Shown here: positions 16,673 through 24,354 of the stretch, piece by piece
Layout of the letters: each line of letters starts with the position of its first letter
Numbering within the stretch: position 1 is the stretch's first letter
Source: an uncultured Woeseia sp.
Lineage (GTDB): Bacteria > Pseudomonadota > Gammaproteobacteria > Steroidobacterales > Woeseiaceae
NCBI GenBank assembly: GCA_913031125.1
Contig: CAJWFK010000007.1
Span: 1-64,000, forward strand
Direction of reading: 5' to 3'
DNA: 64,000 nucleotides
Position numbers and translations under genes: made by a program
Notes under the pieces: generated by a model
Seen by the model: only the letters and a program-made list of their open reading frames with translations
Database searches by the model: none
Told to the model about the DNA's origin: nothing

Positions 16673-18274
16673 TTAAGGGATGGCTTTCCCGTAAATGACA
16701 GTCGTGCTGACTTGAATCAATCGGCCGGTCGATTGTTCATGTGAATCTTCACGTACCACGAGTCGTAATGTATGTTCCCCAGGCTTAAGTCCGGTGACAT
16801 GCCAGTAGTCGTTGTCGTAGGTCCGTTCCGGAATCCATGCATCGATCATATAATCACTCTTCATGCCATCCAGGAATACGTCAACACGGCCTCCTTCTTG
16901 GGTGGTGCCCCCAGTTATGGCTACGCCGGTGCCATTAAAGGTCAATATTGCTTCTGCCCCAGGTTCACTGGTCTCTTTAACTGGACCTAGGCGCCAAAGG
17001 TTCGAATCGGGAATGTCAATCCATTGACCTTGCCAAACCCAGCTTGAATCATCAGGTTCCAGTCGTAACTTCGGTGGGTCTGCTTCCCATTGTTCCAGGG
17101 GCGGTTCGAGCGGGCTTTGATAAGGGATAATGACTTCCGTGTCGGTAATCTTGCCACCAACCATTTTAATAATTTGCTCAGCGCGTTTAATGGTTGATTC
17201 GACAATTTCATTTAGCGAGTAGTCCGTATACGCAAATTTCTCATCAGCTATTGCAGGGACCCCTGACTTCCAGTAATCCGGTATCTCTTGATAGCCTAAT
17301 ATGACACCCAAGATACCTGCCGCGCTTGAGGGGTTACAGTCAGAATCCTGTCCAGCTCTGGTTGATATTTCGATTGTTTTCCCAAAATCGCCATTGCCGT
17401 ACAAGAGCCCCAAGACAATATAGGCCCCGTTGAGGCTGGCATCTATATTAAAGTCAAGATGGGCCCCATCCGGGCAAAAATCATGGGCATTCCATTTGCT
17501 TTCAATTAGGCTCCAAGTTGACCTCCAGTCGGCCGGGCTATCAGCATGCCACTTAAGCACATCTTCTATAACTTGTGCATAGCGGCTAGCCGCTGGAATA
17601 GATTTGAGACCGGTCTCTACCACCTTGCGAGGATTATTTTCAAAGTAGGCTGCGGCGTACATTCCATCTACGAACATGCCACCATAAAGACCATCACCAT
17701 AATTCATGACCCGACCGACCCGGTTTGCATATTTATTTGCTTCTTGGGGTAATCCCGGTGTCATAAGGCCTATAAAATCCGCTTCAATTTGGAAATCGAT
17801 GTCGTTGGCATGCATGTTATATTTAGGATGTCCTGACATTGGTGCCTTGATACCTCGATTGAGCAGGCGTCGAGCGCCGGCATTCGCATGCCAGAGCTTA
17901 TATTCTGTGTCACGAAACATATCGCCATATTGTTCAGTGGTTGCATCAAGGCCTACCGTGTCCATGACATGGGCAAACGTCATCTCAACGTAAAGATCAT
18001 CTTGGTTTAGGGTTTCTGTAATATTTTTTGGGTTCCAGGGGATTTCAGCCTCGATAATTTTCCCATTGGAACTGAACTCAGTCGGAGCACCATAGGCAAC
18101 ACCGATCATTTGTCCGACCCATCCGCCACGCACTTTATCTTCGAGCACGGACCGGTTTAGACTCTTTTCTTTAGGATTTATTAATGCTTTTGTTTCGTTT
18201 GGTGATTTCGAGCACCCATACAGGCCAACTAGCATGGCAGTTAAAACAATAATCGAAGACCGATTTTTCAGCAT
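16673..18274 (-). CDS. ADP-ribosylglycohydrolase-family lipoprotein
   Basis: 533 residues. A lipoprotein signal ends with the lipobox LYGC (Cys21). The ADP-ribosylglycohydrolase fold is marked by VRGGWVGQMIGVAYGAPTEF (about residues 48-67), an acidic metal cluster NQDDLYVEM and the second metal motif AGQDSDCNPSSAAG. After about residue 390 comes a beta-rich C-terminal domain (RVDVFLDGMKSDYMID, GEHTLRLVVRE) resembling small carbohydrate-type modules. Canonical members remove ADP-ribose from proteins in the cytoplasm; this one would face the periplasm, so a glycoside or nucleoside-like substrate is more likely. It lies upstream of suf on the same strand. Confidence 0.8.
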   Translation of the reverse strand: MLKNRSSIIVLTAMLVGLYGCSKSPNETKALINPKEKSLNRSVLEDKVRGGWVGQMIGVAYGAPTEFSSNGKIIEAEIPWNPKNITETLNQDDLYVEMTFAHVMDTVGLDATTEQYGDMFRDTEYKLWHANAGARRLLNRGIKAPMSGHPKYNMHANDIDFQIEADFIGLMTPGLPQEANKYANRVGRVMNYGDGLYGGMFVDGMYAAAYFENNPRKVVETGLKSIPAASRYAQVIEDVLKWHADSPADWRSTWSLIESKWNAHDFCPDGAHLDFNIDASLNGAYIVLGLLYGNGDFGKTIEISTRAGQDSDCNPSSAAGILGVILGYQEIPDYWKSGVPAIADEKFAYTDYSLNEIVESTIKRAEQIIKMVGGKITDTEVIIPYQSPLEPPLEQWEADPPKLRLEPDDSSWVWQGQWIDIPDSNLWRLGPVKETSEPGAEAILTFNGTGVAITGGTTQEGGRVDVFLDGMKSDYMIDAWIPERTYDNDYWHVTGLKPGEHTLRLVVREDSHEQSTGRLIQVSTTVIYGKAIP

Positions 18275-18326
18275 CCTTTTACCTTTGCAAAATTATAGAT
18301 TTGGGGTGAGGTGATAGAGATAGGAA

Positions 18327-19811
18327 CTAACCCGTAACTCGGCTTCTCTGCAGGCGTTGTAGCTGTTCCTCACTCATAAATTCCCTTATAAAGTCAATTC
18401 TGGCCTGAAATCTGATGCGCTGGATTTCTTCTAATTGGGGTACTTTTAAGGCTTGCCTTAGGAAATTGATACCCCCGACTAGGTCGCCGATCATGATCCG
18501 ATATTCAGCCATGTAATAGTGCGCCTCAGCTACGTCGCCTGCTTCAATAGCTGCTCTTGATATTAGTTTAACTTGTTCAGGTGTAGGCTGAAATGTATTA
18601 AAAAGATCTAAAAGGATTTTATGCGCCTTACTAGAGCGATCGATTCGCAAGAGGGCTTCCGCATAATGGACGGTTAACGGAATATTGCGTGGGAAAAGTT
18701 CACTTGCATGTTCATAAGTATCGGTCATTTCAGCTATTGCTTCATTGGCAAGTTGGGCATCAGCAAGACCGATGTGATATGCAATGATTTCCGGGTCATT
18801 GTTAACAAGTTCTTGAAAAATGAGTTGTGCATCAACATTTCGGCCTGCACGAAGGTAGGCAATAGCTCTTCCATATCGTTCAGCATCCGATTGATATTCA
18901 TATGGCTCCCTTTCAAAATAGGCAACCGCCTCATGGTCAGTATCCTTGCTTGCAACTGTGAGCCTCGCTTTAGCTATACCATAGGTTATGGAATCGGCCG
19001 TATGCACCGGCTCGTAACTACGTGCCCGACTTCTGGCCTCTGCGATACGGGCACTACTCACAGGGTGGGTACGCAGGAACTCCGGCACCCTGTATTCATG
19101 TGGCGTCATCCCTCTTGAGAGTACCTCGAAGAACGAACCCATACCTTGTGGATCAAAGCCTGCAGCAGCAAGGGCATAGATACCAACGCGATCTGCTTCA
19201 TATTCATTGGATCGCGTAAAGTTAATCCTTTGTTGAGCCGCTGTTCCTTGCGCGACGGCGATGGCGCCCTGCACAGCATCACTGCTAGCTCCTGTAGCGC
19301 CAGCCAAAATAGCGCCCAGCATCATAGCCATGCTAACTATGCTTTGTCGTTGGTTTGCGTGAATGCCTCGAGCGATATGTCGTTGAGTGACATGGGCCAC
19401 TTCGTGGGCTAGCACCCCAGCAAGCTCATCTTCGTTCCGAGTGGCTTCCAGAAGCCCAGTGTGGACACCGATAAAGCCGCCTGGGAGAGCAAAAGCGTTA
19501 ATAACTGGGTTATCAATCACGAAGAATGAAAACTCATGATTCCCATCGGTATTGGCATGGGCAGCCAATCTATGACCGATTTCGTTGATATATTCGGTTA
19601 CCTGAGGATCTTCTACCAGCTCACCACTTGCCCTGATCTGAGCCATGATAGCCCGTCCCAGTTGGTTTTCATCAGTCTTTGAAAGTACTGCGTCTGCTGG
19701 GCTACCAATGTCAGGTAAATTGATCTCATCCGCCGCCGGCGCTCTGACCGCCAGTGTAACGCCGGCTATGCCAATTACGATCATCAACTTTTTTAATAAT
19801 CTCGTGATCAA
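18327..19811 (-). CDS. BepA-like periplasmic M48 metalloprotease with TPR tail
   Basis: 494 residues. A signal peptide (KLMIVIGIAGVTLAVRAPA) is followed by an M48 peptidase domain with zinc motif HEVAH at residues 136-140 and the third ligand in SNEYEADRVG (about residue 203). The loop NPVINAFALPGGFIGVHTGL is characteristic of BepA/YfgC. The C-terminal half is helical with TPR-like repeats (ERYGRAIAYLRAGRNVDAQLIF, AEALLRIDRSSKAHKIL). E. coli BepA degrades or assists misassembled outer-membrane proteins such as LptD. Full length for the family. Confidence 0.9.
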   Translation of the reverse strand: MITRLLKKLMIVIGIAGVTLAVRAPAADEINLPDIGSPADAVLSKTDENQLGRAIMAQIRASGELVEDPQVTEYINEIGHRLAAHANTDGNHEFSFFVIDNPVINAFALPGGFIGVHTGLLEATRNEDELAGVLAHEVAHVTQRHIARGIHANQRQSIVSMAMMLGAILAGATGASSDAVQGAIAVAQGTAAQQRINFTRSNEYEADRVGIYALAAAGFDPQGMGSFFEVLSRGMTPHEYRVPEFLRTHPVSSARIAEARSRARSYEPVHTADSITYGIAKARLTVASKDTDHEAVAYFEREPYEYQSDAERYGRAIAYLRAGRNVDAQLIFQELVNNDPEIIAYHIGLADAQLANEAIAEMTDTYEHASELFPRNIPLTVHYAEALLRIDRSSKAHKILLDLFNTFQPTPEQVKLISRAAIEAGDVAEAHYYMAEYRIMIGDLVGGINFLRQALKVPQLEEIQRIRFQARIDFIREFMSEEQLQRLQRSRVTG

Positions 19812-19914
19812 AGGCCTTCTCCTTACACGGAGCCGCTGTAGATTTGGGCAATTAGTTTTGATCTGGTCCTAATCATACCGGTAAAAGGGCCGATCAAGCT
19901 TAAACTGACCTTTA

Positions 19915-20382
19915 TTAAATATTCTTAACTGCCTCTAGCACCTCTTCCACATGCCCGGCCACTTTGACTTTACGCCATTCGTACCTAAGTTTACCGGACT
20001 CATCAAGTAGAAAAGTGCTACGTTCGATCCCTAGATATTTTCTGCCGTACATATTTTTTTCTTTAATTACACTGAATTGACTGCAAAGCTTCTCATCCGG
20101 GTCTGAAATCAGCTCAAACTGAAATTTTTGTTTTTCTTTGAATTTTTCATGGGAATTGAGACTATCTTTGGATACTCCGAGAATTACGGTATTTTGATTC
20201 TTAAACTTCGTGTAATTATCCCTAAAACCCTGTCCTTCGGTAGTGCAGCCGGGAGTTGCATCTTTCGGATAAAACCAAATAACTACCTTTTTACCGCGTA
20301 ATGACTTTAGTTGGATGGTTTGTTTACTGGTTGCGGCACAGCTAAAGTCTTTAACAACACGGTTGAGTTTTGGAATTGGCAT
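19915..20382 (-). CDS. bcp: Peroxiredoxin of the Bcp/PrxQ type
   Basis: 155 residues. The peroxidatic Cys is in the motif YPKDATPGCTTEGQGFRD (about Cys46), and the thioredoxin-fold context (GKKVVIWFYPKD, ILGVSKDSLNSHEKF, YLGIERSTFLLD) is that of bacterioferritin-comigratory-protein peroxiredoxins, which reduce hydroperoxides. The resolving Cys five residues after the first, present in E. coli Bcp, is replaced by Gly here, so this is a one-Cys or atypical member; another Cys (KLCSQF) could resolve. Single gene, AT-rich lysine-rich coding. Confidence 0.9.
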   Translation of the reverse strand: MPIPKLNRVVKDFSCAATSKQTIQLKSLRGKKVVIWFYPKDATPGCTTEGQGFRDNYTKFKNQNTVILGVSKDSLNSHEKFKEKQKFQFELISDPDEKLCSQFSVIKEKNMYGRKYLGIERSTFLLDESGKLRYEWRKVKVAGHVEEVLEAVKNI

Positions 20383-20561
20383 ATTAAATCTCCAATAAAA
20401 TAATAAGTTATAGTAAATATATAGAAAGCAGATTAATAAAAAAGTTTGTTGAGGAAGAACTTCTATTTTATTTACTAGGAATCATGCCGTGACTGGATCT
20501 ATCTTGCTAGTCTTGTGATGTAACAGTACCATCGCGAACGGTGTTTTAAGGACGGAGCTTT

Positions 20562-20633
20562 ATGACTCTCGAAAAGTATTTTGGTGAGGTATTTAAATTA
20601 TCTAAGCTGGTTTGTCGTGATGAAATGGATTAA
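20562..20633 (+). CDS. Possible 23-residue leader peptide
   Basis: An ATG at 20562 is preceded by GGACGGAG at good spacing and opens a 23-codon frame (MTLEKYFGEVFKLSK..., ending DEMD) whose stop lies 11 bases past the start of the following lipoprotein gene. The overlap would allow coupled re-initiation. Nothing else supports it; no known family. The remaining bases 20383-20561 show no gene. Confidence 0.25.
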   Translation: MTLEKYFGEVFKLSKLVCRDEMD

Positions 20634-20901
20634 AAGAAGTTTTGTTTTAAGTATCTGGGTGATGGTGTCTGGTTGCAGCTTTTTCGGTACTACAGCGGAT
20701 ACCTGTGAAGAACCGGGTTTTTATGAAGGTGCTGTAGGAGGTGATCGCCTAGAAGTACCGGATGACCTAGACAATGTTTCCGCTCAAAAGGAACTTTTGA
20801 TTCCAGAAGCATCGCCCCGACCACCCCACGACCGTTCTAAAGGTTGTATTGATAAACCACCGACCCTCCGGTATCGCCGAGAAACAGACGAGGAATCTTA
20901 G
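20620..20901 (+). CDS. Small hypothetical lipoprotein
   Basis: 93 residues from the ATG at 20620. A short signal (MKWIKRSFVLSIWVMVSGC) ends in a good lipobox with the lipidated Cys at residue 19. The mature part is short and polar, with GDRLEVPDDLDNVSA resembling the N-terminal segment of BamC/NlpB-type lipoproteins of gammaproteobacteria, but there is no BamC domain. Function unknown. It is followed after 15 bp by tRNA-Ser. An in-frame TTG at 20581 gives a longer form, which is rejected because the signal peptide then starts with a non-typical segment. Confidence 0.6.
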   Translation: MKWIKRSFVLSIWVMVSGCSFFGTTADTCEEPGFYEGAVGGDRLEVPDDLDNVSAQKELLIPEASPRPPHDRSKGCIDKPPTLRYRRETDEES

Positions 20902-20916
20902 GGAGCCGGTAATAGA

Positions 20917-21007
<91 letters not shown>

Positions 21008-21017
21008 ACGGACAGAA

Positions 21018-21053
21018 TTAAGCCGTTGTATAGATTGGCTTTTTAGTTTTTTG
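21018..21053 (+). terminator. Candidate intrinsic terminator after tRNA-Ser
   Basis: AAGCC (21020-21024) and GGCTT (21037-21041) can form a 5-bp stem with a 12-base loop, followed by a T-rich run (TTTTAGTTTTTT). A competing hairpin pairs CAACGG at 21006 with CCGTTG at 21023. The short stem makes this moderate only. 21054-21159 holds no gene. Confidence 0.45.
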
Positions 21054-21159
21054 AAAAAGGTTACTCAACATCACTCGGATAGTTAACTATTCATAAATAC
21101 AATAGTATTTATTGATGGCTTGAGTCATGATAGAAAAAACGACATGCTAGGATACCAAA

Positions 21160-22002
21160 ATGGTCCAAGTCGCACATTTGCCTTCTGGCATTACTGTCGC
21201 TGACATCATTGAAATCGTTGAGAGAGACGGTGTTGTAATTATCGATGATTTCGTCAGTTCATCGTGGCTAGCAGAATTCAATTCCTCGGTACAAGCTCCC
21301 ATCGAGGACTACCAGCCTTACGACTACGGAGAGCCCGAGGCCATGGAGTTTCTGGGGCATCAAACGGTCAGGCTAAATGGACTTATCAGCAAGTCCAGCA
21401 ATTACATCGAGTTGATGTCAGACGAGCGGTTGCTGGGCGTTATGGACCATTTCCTCGCACCCAACTGCGGTCAGTATCGCCTTAACTCCAGCGAGATTAT
21501 CGAAATCCACGGTGGCGAAACCGCGCAGGAACTTCATTTCGACGACATGATTTGGCCTGCACATTACTGGGCTCCCGATCGCCTGTTGCAATTCAATGTG
21601 ATGGTTGCGGGAACAGACTTCACGGCAGAAAATGGCGCGACCCAAGTGGTGCCGGGCAGCCACCTTTGGGACGATCCGGAACGCGTTGCGACGCCGGAGG
21701 AAATCACTCAGGCAGTCATGAAAGCAGGCAGTGCCGTCCTTATCCCGGGGAAAACTGTACATGGCGGTGGTGCCAATACCAGCGGAGACCGGCGGCGCGC
21801 AATTGTTACATCATACGTGTTGGGCTGGTTACGCACGCAGGAGAATCACTTTCTGCACACTAATCTGGAGCAGGCTCGCGAGTGGCCGGAGCGCGTTCGG
21901 CAGCTGATGGGCTACGACCTGTATTCTCACTATGACGAAAATATGGGTGCTGGACCTCTTGGTTATTATGAATATCGCAGTCCTGCGGTGTTATTCGAGT
22001 AG
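21160..22002 (+). CDS. PhyH family Fe(II)/2-oxoglutarate oxygenase
   Basis: 280 residues. The iron-binding His-x-Asp is H126/D128 in ELHFDDMIWP and the distal His is H201 in KTVHGGGANTS, followed by an Arg-rich segment (GDRRRAIVTSY) that can hold 2-oxoglutarate. QVVPGSHLWDD is the usual connecting motif of the family. It is closest in layout to PhyH-type enzymes acting on small acids or lipids, with the substrate unknown. It is the first of a short + strand pair with a secreted cupin 51 bp downstream. Codon use is higher in GC than in the preceding suf region. Confidence 0.85.
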   Translation: MVQVAHLPSGITVADIIEIVERDGVVIIDDFVSSSWLAEFNSSVQAPIEDYQPYDYGEPEAMEFLGHQTVRLNGLISKSSNYIELMSDERLLGVMDHFLAPNCGQYRLNSSEIIEIHGGETAQELHFDDMIWPAHYWAPDRLLQFNVMVAGTDFTAENGATQVVPGSHLWDDPERVATPEEITQAVMKAGSAVLIPGKTVHGGGANTSGDRRRAIVTSYVLGWLRTQENHFLHTNLEQAREWPERVRQLMGYDLYSHYDENMGAGPLGYYEYRSPAVLFE

Positions 22003-22053
22003 TAATTTTCAACAAAATTGATACGTTTTCGTCAGCATCAGGAGAAAGCACAG

Positions 22054-22476
22054 ATGCACCGTTTTGCAACAACTGTAATTTTGTTCTTAGCTACGGCCGG
22101 ACACAGTCAACAAACCTATCCTAATATTGACGGGGAAATGCTGCTGGAAGATGACCGTGTGGTTGTCCAACGATTCGTCTTGGAACCCGGCCAGTGGGAA
22201 GGAATTCATGAGCACCCAGAGCACCAGCTAGTCATCGTCTTAAATTCCACCGAAGAACTTATTTATCGCTTTCGTGGCTCGGAAAGAATTTTCGAAAGAC
22301 CAGAAAATGATACTGTCCGAGCATTCTGGCGTCCCGGACCAGTTTTTATGAGTGACGAACACGAATCAGGAAATACTGGAACAAGACCATTAGAATGGAT
22401 TGCTATCACATTCAAGAAAGAGTCGGTTTCAACCGATAGTCCACCAGAGCAGTTCGTTAAGCCGGAAGAGAAATGA
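22054..22476 (+). CDS. Secreted cupin-domain protein
   Basis: 140 residues from the ATG at 22054, which has an AGGAGA sequence about 9 bases upstream; the in-frame ATA/ATG region at 22018 is less likely. MHRFATTVILFLATAGHSQQ looks like a short signal peptide. The cupin motif GQWEGIHEHPEHQLVIVLNST gives the His-x-His set, with a second His in FMSDEHESGN. Function is unknown; small periplasmic cupins often sense or modify small acids. It follows the PhyH gene on the same strand. Confidence 0.65.
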   Translation: MHRFATTVILFLATAGHSQQTYPNIDGEMLLEDDRVVVQRFVLEPGQWEGIHEHPEHQLVIVLNSTEELIYRFRGSERIFERPENDTVRAFWRPGPVFMSDEHESGNTGTRPLEWIAITFKKESVSTDSPPEQFVKPEEK

Positions 22477-22587
22477 AGGCATTACTTTAGTTAGACTTTT
22501 AAAGCCTGACCTATATACCAAAAGCCAAAAAATCCCTATCCGTTCACCATTGCCTGAATCGGAACTGTTTCGACGCTCCTAAGGGTT

Positions 22588-23871
22588 TTAGGATATGGAG
22601 TTCAATGCTTGATCGATATCCCATAGTATGTCGTCGAGCGTTTCCAAGCCTACCGAGATGCGCACCATATCTGCGGTTATTCCGGCGGCGCGCTGTTGTT
22701 CTTCATCGAGTTGGCGGTGGGTTGTCGAGGCAGGGTGAATAATCAGCGTTCGAGCATCGCCGACATTCGCAAGATGACTCATGAATTGGGCATTGTTGAT
22801 GAATTCCCTGCCCGCAGCATCGCCGCCCTTAACGCCGAACGTTAATATCGAACCGGCCCCGTGAGGCAGGTATTTTTCGACTTGGGGACGGTACTTATTG
22901 TCTTCGAGACCGGCGTAATTAACCCAGCTTACTGCAGGGTGTCCTAATAGAAACTCTGCTACCCCACGCGCGTTATCGCAGTGCCGATCCATGCGAACCG
23001 GCAACGTTTCCAGACCCTGTAACATCATGAAGCCATTGAAAGGACTCATTGCCTGTCCCAACGTTCTTAGTGTTTCGCATCGAGCTTTCATAGTAAAGCT
23101 GAAGTCACCAAAGGTCTCGTAGAAGCGAATACCGTGATAGCCAGCAGAAGGTTCTACCATTCCTGGAAATTTGCCATTGTCCCAGTCGAACTTCCCTGAC
23201 TCAATCATCACGCCACCCATGCTGTTGCCATGCCCACCGATGAATTTGGTGGCCGAGTGAACAACTATATCGGCCCCATAATCGATTGGCTTGCATAAAT
23301 AAGGTGTGGCAAATGTGTTGTCGATGATCAGTGGAATACCGGCTTCCCCTGCGATTACCGCAATAGCTTCAATATCTATAACGTTATTGGTCGGGTTACC
23401 GATCGTTTCAGCGTAGAGTGCCTTTGTTTTGTTAGTTATCGCGCGTTTGAAGTTGTTTGGGTCATCGGAATCGACAAATGTCGTTTTAATGCCCATCTTC
23501 CGAAAGGTAACGTCAAATTGTGAGTAGGTGCCCCCATAAAGTGTCTTTGCTGATACTAGCTCGTCACCTTGCTCCATCAAGGTGAGGATTGCGGTCATCT
23601 GAGCGGCCATACCGGAGCTGACGGCCAGCGCTGCCCGGCCATTTTCTAGGGCCGCCATGCGTTCTTCGAATACAGAGTTGGTGGGATTGGTCATCCGGAC
23701 ATAGGTATTGCCAAATGTCTGGAGGTTGAAAAGACTGGCAGCATGATCAGTATCATCGAAGACATATGAAGTCGTTTGGTATATGGGTACCGCACGCGCT
23801 CCGGTAACAGGGTCAGGAATCTGACCGGCGTGCAGGCACAGGGTTTCAATGCCGAATTTTCGATCTTTCAT
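22588..23871 (-). CDS. metY: O-acetylhomoserine sulfhydrylase (MetY)
   Basis: 427 residues of the Cys/Met metabolism PLP-dependent family. The PLP lysine is in VVHSATKFIGGHGNSMGG, and the opening FGIETLCLHAGQIPDPVTGARAVPIYQTTSYVF is typical of O-acetylhomoserine aminocarboxypropyltransferases (about 430 residues), longer than the MetB/MetC type. It makes homocysteine from O-acetylhomoserine and sulfide, or methionine from methanethiol. It heads a reverse-strand set with a CoA-binding protein 12 bp upstream and an acyl-CoA synthetase, which suggests sulfur-compound use. Confidence 0.93.
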   Translation of the reverse strand: MKDRKFGIETLCLHAGQIPDPVTGARAVPIYQTTSYVFDDTDHAASLFNLQTFGNTYVRMTNPTNSVFEERMAALENGRAALAVSSGMAAQMTAILTLMEQGDELVSAKTLYGGTYSQFDVTFRKMGIKTTFVDSDDPNNFKRAITNKTKALYAETIGNPTNNVIDIEAIAVIAGEAGIPLIIDNTFATPYLCKPIDYGADIVVHSATKFIGGHGNSMGGVMIESGKFDWDNGKFPGMVEPSAGYHGIRFYETFGDFSFTMKARCETLRTLGQAMSPFNGFMMLQGLETLPVRMDRHCDNARGVAEFLLGHPAVSWVNYAGLEDNKYRPQVEKYLPHGAGSILTFGVKGGDAAGREFINNAQFMSHLANVGDARTLIIHPASTTHRQLDEEQQRAAGITADMVRISVGLETLDDILWDIDQALNSIS

Positions 23872-23883
23872 GAGTTGCTCCTG

Positions 23884-24354
23884 TTATCGGTTGAACACGG
23901 CTGGTCGGCGAGCTGAGATCACGCCGGTATTGACGCCGGCAGTATTGAGTCCCCCGAAAAGCCGCGCGTACTCAATTTTTATGCAGCGGTCCATGACTAC
24001 TTCTAGACCTGCTGCATGTGCATCTTCTGCTGCTTCTGTGTGCACAATTCCCAGCTGCATCCAGACGACAGCCGCTTTGATTTTGATTGCCCCATCGACG
24101 AACGGCGGAACACGTTCAGCTCGCTGAAAGAGGTCGACAATATCAACAGGCGTCGGGATAGAAGCCAAGTCCGGGTAGCATTTTTGTCCGAGTATTTCTT
24201 TGTACTTCGGGTTCACTGGGATTACTTCAAAGCCGTGCTCAAGTAGATATTTAGCTGCGAAGTTGCTCGGTCGTGACCAGTCTGCCGAAAGTCCTACTAC
24301 TGCGACACGTTTATACAAGGTAAGGATGCGTCTCAAAGTATTGATATCATTCAT
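23884..24354 (-). CDS. CoA-binding domain protein (YccU-like)
   Basis: 156 residues. The Rossmann-like CoA-binding domain is marked by RVAVVGLSADWSRPSNFAAKYLLEHGFEVIPVNP near the N-terminus and by WMQLGIVHTEAAEDAHAAGLEVVMDRCIKIEY, the usual C-terminal motif. Biochemical role of the family is unclear. It overlaps the acyl-CoA synthetase gene by 4 bp (ATGA) and is 12 bp from metY, so the three genes form one transcriptional unit. Confidence 0.88.
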   Translation of the reverse strand: MNDINTLRRILTLYKRVAVVGLSADWSRPSNFAAKYLLEHGFEVIPVNPKYKEILGQKCYPDLASIPTPVDIVDLFQRAERVPPFVDGAIKIKAAVVWMQLGIVHTEAAEDAHAAGLEVVMDRCIKIEYARLFGGLNTAGVNTGVISARRPAVFNR

